From NCBI RefSeq assembly GCF_011397635.1, contig NC_064770.1:24721603-24785602 (forward strand): a stretch of 64,000 nt of DNA, read 5' to 3'. The position numbers were made by a program, and so were the translations under genes. The notes under the pieces were generated by a model. The model had not been told where the DNA came from. It was given only the letters and a program-made list of their open reading frames with translations, and did no database searches. Each line of letters begins with the position of its first letter. Within the stretch, counting starts at the first letter, position 1. Positions 48,216 through 64,000 of the stretch are shown in pieces. Source of the DNA: Epinephelus fuscoguttatus. Taxonomy: Eukaryota > Chordata > Actinopteri > Perciformes > Serranidae.

Positions 48216-48864
48216 TTGCATTTAGTGGTGAGGTTGCAGTATTGAAACTTCTCCTGTGTGCCAAGTGTGTAGGAGAAATATGTGACCCGTGTGTAAATAA
48301 TGCAAAACAAAACAAAACAAACAAATTTTCAGGTTAGGACAAACTAAAGAAAACTTTATATTATATTCCATCTCTGCCAACAGATGCCCCTCAATCCTCC
48401 ACACTGGACCTTTGAAGTCCTTTTCCCTCCTCACCATCAGATATCAACAACCTAACATAACTGTCCTTGACGCTGAAACATCATTTCCAGCATCAAACAT
48501 ATATGTGGACAGTGACCTCCTACAGAGCAACCTTCTTACAAACGACCAGGCTATATTTATTTTCCAGAGAGTTTTCATGATAACACGTCAATGTCAACGC
48601 TATATTAGGCTTACAGTGCATTCATGCGGTTGTACCGTGTCTTGTGGCAGTTTCCTATGTCCTATGGTAAGCCTCAGATCCAAATTATATACTGACACTC
48701 AAAGAAATATTAGCAATATATCGATATGTATAGTAGACTATTAACCCCAATAAACGCACAAGACACATACTTATCAGTGAGTATGTACAACTCATTGGAG
48801 TATAAGAATCAGGTGTGTAAAAATATGCAAACACTTGACTCATTTACATACTGTTTGTTCTCAC

Positions 48865-49100
48865 CTGTTACTAATGTGTCCAGCCTCTGTGTCTCCTGCA
48901 CTTGGAGCAAATATTGTGCTGAAAGTTGCGGGTTAAAATCCTGCAGGGAAAGGACTGTCTGTGTGGTTGCGCGGCTCTCCGACGATCTGGTCGCAAATTC
49001 CTTCAGAAAACTGTAAAGTGAAGCCGCGAGAAGATTTGAGGACCGAGACGACGCAGCAGTGCGTCAGTGCCACACTGTACAACAGAACAAACTGAGTCAG
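48865..49100 (-). other. cacng5: Candidate cacng5 non-coding first exon
   Basis: The - strand shows an ACAG|GTGAGA donor at 48865, preceded by a locally CpG-rich stretch (48955-49080). The first coding exon of cacng5 has an upstream acceptor that needs such a partner. The transcription start is unknown, so the upper limit is a guess. Confidence 0.35.
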
Positions 49101-49200
49101 ACAGACGCTGCTGCTGCTGCTGCTGCTGCTCCACCGGCTGCATGCAAATCCACAGAGAGAGGGAGAGAGCGTGTTTCAGGACCAAGGACAGGTCCACTCA
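49100..49200 (-). promoter_or_regulatory. Candidate cacng5 promoter region with octamer motif and (CTG)n
   Basis: Just upstream of the predicted non-coding exon (- strand) are a CTG/CAG trinucleotide run (49107-49130) and ATGCAAAT at 49142-49149, the POU-factor octamer. Placement is an inference from the candidate exon. Confidence 0.3.
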
Positions 49201-49377
49201 GCTCTGACAGGCAGTGAGGCAGCTGCCTGTTGAGATGATGTGTTGCACGTATGCAGAAAAAGGAAAATACAGGATGTACCTGTAGGTCATGCACACAGAC
49301 ACTTGTGTCATAGATCAGCAACAAGCCATTATTAGGACAAGTTTTAGTTTGCCTGGGTCTGAAAAGAAATAATCATT

Positions 49378-50157
49378 GGCCACTTTATTAGGTACACCTG
49401 TCAGTTTTGATTGACACTGTCATAAAGGTATTAATTTAACCATGTCTCAACTCAACTCAAATGTATTTATAAAGCACATTTAAAAACACGTTGACCAAAA
49501 TGCTGTACAAAGGGAATGAATGCTAGAAACACACACAAGAGGCAACATAACTGTCTCACACATTTAGAGACACAACACACACAGGCATGCATCAGGCAAA
49601 GCAACATCAGGGGGACTCAAACGCTAATGAATGAAAGTGGGGTTTGAGCTTAGACTTTAAAGAGTCAATGCCAATGTCAATTTGTTTTTTATGTGTTCGT
49701 TATGTTTTGCCCACCACATCTACAGTTGTGAGGGTGGAAAAATGTCAATATAATGTAGTCCAGTAAAACACCACTAACTGCAGAGGTAATAAATATCAAC
49801 ATCAGTTGAATCATAGGTGTAGATTTTGGAGGGGATGCAGAGGACACACACCCCAACCCACCCCACCACAAAAACATGACAATAGCAACTGACTTTTATT
49901 TAACTTGATGTACAAAGTGCACAAATTGGTGCATAAAAAAGTATCAGAATGCAGGAAATTAAATGTTTGATGCTCAAAATGGCAAAAATAACCCAAACCC
50001 CCCATTTCATATGTGTCTTCCTCCAATGTTGAAATGAAACCTGCACCCTTGAGTTGAATTAACAACTCTTGTCATAGTATTTGTAAAGGAAGAATATCTG
50101 ACAGAGCTGTTGTGGTGGCATGCATTATATTGCATAGGTGTACCTAATAAAGTGGCC
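49378..50157. mobile_element. Inverted-repeat transposon, 780 bp, GGCCACTTTATTAGG ends
   Basis: The ends GGCCACTTTATTAGGTACAC.. (49378-49399) and ..GTACCTAATAAAGTGGCC (50136-50157) are a perfect 22-bp terminal inverted repeat. The interior includes an ACTCAACTCAAATGTATTTAT repeat near 49450, probably a nested insertion. There is no transposase. Confidence 0.88.
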
Positions 50158-50159
50158 AG

Positions 50160-50740
50160 GGGCTTGTGTGTATTCTAATGTAGCTTTTTTTTAAATTTAA
50201 TTGTTTTAAAATCCTCAACAGACTTTGTGATCACTTACCTGCTGAGCCAACGTCCATTACAAAAAAAAACATGATGAAATTCACGTTTCCACATGCCTGT
50301 ATCATGAGAATTTTCTCACCAAACATATGTGCCAGTATGTGCAATCATGGTGCTTAGGGACTGTCTGAAAATTACTGAAAAGGGGGGTGAATATTATGTT
50401 TTGCTTTTTGAAAAAGCGAGACCCTCCTCATCATTATTAATTCTCTGGACCCTGCCCATGATGTAAAACCAGAATTAGCACCTCACAGTTGTATGCCTCC
50501 GCTGAACAGTCAGGCTGCAGTTTACATCCAGGGCTGTCCACACTCATAAATCATATCTAGTAAAGACTTGCATAAAAAGTATTAAGTGTATTTTTCGGTA
50601 AAACGTGGATGTTTCACACCCACTTCAACCCGGCAGCCAAGACGATCTTTACGATCAGCACAGTTTCAAGGTGGACCCCAAAGATTAGTGTCACCAATAC
50701 AGTAGACAACTAAATGTCTCCCCTTCTGTTCCTGAGTTGT
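50160..50740. other. Spacer downstream of prkca 3' end
   Basis: No gene or clear repeat was recognised in this A/T-rich spacer. Confidence 0.55.
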
Positions 50741-50769
50741 CGTTGAGTAATGACCAGATAAGTGTTTCT

Positions 50770-51055
50770 GCAGAACATTATGATGTCACACTGAAGCTGA
50801 CCTTTGACATTGTTGATAAAAAAGGCCATCACTTCATCGTTTTTATTCTATTAGACATGTTGTATTTTGAAATCTTGTTGCAATAACTGGTGTGCGAATT
50901 CTTGAGTTATGATTTGTGAGGTCACAGTGACTTTGACCTTTCACTACCAAAATCCATTAAGTTCATCTTTGAGTCCAAGTGGGCATTTGTGCCAAATTTG
51001 AAGAAAATTTCCTTGCTCTCGTTCCTCAGATATTGCTGTCAGCAAAAATGGGACG
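50770..51055 (+). repeat. Dispersed repeat with nuclear-receptor half-sites (single unit)
   Basis: Related to the tandem array at 54690-55260. It shares GAAGCTGACCTTTGAC, ATCACTTCATC, GAGGTCACAGTGAC and TTTGTGCCAAATTTGAAG. AGGTCACAGTGACTT at 50919-50933 is one base from the estrogen-response-element palindrome. Confidence 0.8.
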
Positions 51056-51259
51056 GATAATTTACAGACAACCCTAAAACATAATGGTGCCGACAATGTG
51101 TAAGCATAAAAAAACAATGCAATTTAAACCTAATATCTTTACAGAACAATATTACCCAGAGTGCAAACATTACAAGTGCGGCTATAAATCCCGTGTCCAT
51201 TATCAAAGCAACACACACAAAAAACTGAACACCTAGCCCTCCCAAAACGAGACAGAGCA

Positions 51260-53462
51260 GATGATTATTTTTCATACTTTATTTATACACAGTATCCATC
51301 ATACCACAATGAACAGAGGAACAAGAAGAATCAGGTTAACAAAAGCAGGGGCAGTGAAAGGAAACACATACAAACATCCCTGTGGCTCTGATTGTAGCCT
51401 GTAGTGGTACTGTACCCTGACTGGCCTGACATCTGATTATCTCTGTCATGGGTCCAAAGTTTTGTTTTCTCTTCCTCTTCTCTGATAAAGATTCTCAATG
51501 TGAGACATGTAAACATTCACTTTTCTCTTAACCTCCAAAATCTCATTTTGGTCCAGATGTGACAGCTGCAACATCAGTCTATATGTTCAAGAATTAACTC
51601 AGGGGTTAAGAGCAAATTTGGCAGTTTCATGAAAACGTCACTGTTGTAGCATTGTGTGCCTCAGTAGTAGCCTCTCAAACAAAACAAAAAGAAACTGGAA
51701 AGAAAAAGATTTAAGATTGGCACCGGTGAACAAAAAGCCAACAGAAGCATTTTTACACGTATTTGTCTTGTTTATAATTCAGCTTTTTAGCCAAACATGA
51801 CGCGCTACATGACAGCAACCGGGAGGAGACGAAAGAAAAGCGCACGATGCTCATTGGTTTGTCTCATTCTGCGCAACAAGGTGGGGAAACTCCATGCTCC
51901 GTGATCTCTGTATCATGCAAGGGGGGGGGGTCTTTCTCATGCTTAGGTCAGGCCTCGCCTCACGCATGCACACAATATACGCAAGAAAGAAAAGACGTGT
52001 TTCAGGGCTCCAAAATCCTCGCAGTGTTACTCGGGTTTTGAACTTGTTACAGAAGCAGTCGGCCCTGAGACGACCAAGGCAAGAGGGCATTCAACCGCAC
52101 GGTAGGTGCTGCATATTCGCCATGACACTGAGTAGTAGAAAACAATGGATAGGTAGTGGAAATACATGTAACAAGGTTTGCTGATACCAAAGCTACCAAA
52201 GATCCAGCCAAACGTTATGTATATATGTATATATACTCTTCTTGGGGGTACTCTAAACATAGAAATGTTCAAACTGTCTACGGTAGTAAAAGCACATTCA
52301 GTTTGTAGTATAAAATCTGCTCTTTTTGAAACATATCTTTAAAACATATTTACAAAAAAAAAAAAAAAAAAAAAACAGAAGAAGAAAGGTTGACATACAA
52401 TAGAGGATCCTCTCTAGGACGTAAAAGTTAAGCGGAACATAAAACAGGAACAAAACCTTTTTTCCTTTAACAATTAGAAACCGTTTCCTCAGAATAAGAC
52501 TCTTTAAAACATACAACAATTATATATTAACATAGTTTATATCTTAATACTAAACTTTACAATGATACCAGACGTGTACTGCATCCTAGAGTCTACGGCT
52601 CGTACAGAGTCAGAAAAATAAGCATGCAACAGAGATCTGCTTTGTGCATATGGAAATAGCATCTTTATACTTTGAAAACACTGTCTCTTTGATCCACAGT
52701 TTTCTGACCCTATATACTGAACTCCACTGCACTGACAGCTTGTAAGCATAATGTGCTTCTGTTTCTCTATGTTGAGTTAGATATACTGTAGCTCCACGTC
52801 CTACAAAACGACACATAGAAACGCTCCCTGCTCAGGGGTTTTAGAGTGTTGGGAAAACATTACAAGGACTTTAAGAACTGTAATAGAAATGATTTTTCCC
52901 CACTTCTACTTTGGCACTCATGTAACAGTATACTACCTCTTGTTTTTTTTTTGTTGTTTTTTTTTAAAGTATATAAATATAAAATACACGTGAAGCGGTT
53001 CAGAAGTAGATAAAGCCGGGACAGAGCAGAAAAATATGTTCCGTTCTTGTCGTGCATTGCAGCTTGTTGCGTAGTAAGACGGGGGAACATGAGAAGGGAA
53101 AAAAAAACATCTTGCATCTTTAATACGATTTCATATAAATGAGAAAGTAACTGATAGACACATTCATACACAAGAAAAAAAGGCTGCACGTTCGGATCAA
53201 CACAGATACAGAATAAAGAACATATTATATGAGATGTTTGGGGAAAAATTATGGAAAAATAGTGCCATGTAGGTTTTCTTTAACACTTTGCTCCCCTCTC
53301 CTCAGTCGCTTCTCTACACAGATATTGATAAGTAGTAGACAGAACACTGTAGAGGGTGATATGAGTCTTTTATCAGCGGGATTGTTTGTTGGAGTTTGGA
53401 AGGATCCTGTAGTGAGCGACAGTCCATGCTTTTGTTTTTTTTTTTTTTAACCTGCCCTCTCC
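51260..53462 (-). other. prkca: prkca 3' UTR (predicted)
   Basis: It runs from the stop codon to the candidate polyadenylation signal. It contains a T/A homopolymer (52354-52375), no recognised transposon, and no conserved open frame. Mammalian PRKCA also has a long 3' UTR. Confidence 0.55.
51278..51283 (-). terminator. prkca: prkca polyadenylation signal (candidate)
   Basis: AATAAA on the - strand (TTTATT on +), followed about 45-70 nt downstream by a GU-rich TTTTTTGTGTGTGTTGC stretch, the usual partner element. It lies about 2.2 kb after the stop codon. Confidence 0.55.

Positions 53463-64000
<10,538 letters not shown>

Overview
The window looks like ordinary nuclear DNA from a ray-finned (probably percomorph) teleost. 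It has split genes with GT/AG introns, compact exons that translate to strongly conserved vertebrate proteins, many dinucleotide and trinucleotide microsatellites, and several fish-type short inverted-repeat transposons, SINEs and LINE relics. There are no operons, bacterial signals or CRISPR arrays.

Three protein-coding genes are supported. (1) cyth3 (cytohesin-3, an ARF guanine-nucleotide exchange factor) lies on the + strand. Twelve coding exons between 7627 and 30900 give all of the protein except about a dozen N-terminal residues, whose exon lies upstream of the window. The 3' UTR runs to an AATAAA at 33241. (2) cacng5 (TARP gamma-5, an AMPA-receptor auxiliary subunit) lies on the - strand. 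It is complete in five coding exons (42586 down to 36986, 276 aa), with a predicted non-coding leader exon near 48.9-49.1 kb. (3) prkca (protein kinase C alpha) lies on the - strand. Only its last three coding exons are present (61938 down to 53463), covering the end of the kinase domain and the AGC C-terminal tail, followed by a roughly 2.2 kb 3' UTR ending near 51.26 kb.

Layout: 1-7626 cyth3 intron 1; 7627-33260 cyth3; 33.3-36.0 kb spacer between convergent 3' ends; 36.0-49.1 kb cacng5; 49.2-51.25 kb spacer with an inverted-repeat element; 51.25-64.0 kb the 3' part of prkca. On the - strand the order is prkca then cacng5, as in tetrapods. The next gene here is a convergent cyth3, not cacng4/cacng1.

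The most unusual material is in the non-coding DNA. There is a stop-free, multiple-of-three 132-nt intron with a weak donor inside the cyth3 Sec7 region. A tandem repeat in a prkca intron carries a consensus estrogen-response-element palindrome beside DR1 nuclear-receptor half-sites. There are several nested transposon insertions, and an A/C-rich open stretch sits inside a fold-back element. I saw no new multi-gene system; the findings are modest and mostly about gene structure and repeats. Exon borders come from reading splice signals and conserved protein sequence by eye, without alignment software. Repeat family names come from recognition, not a library search.
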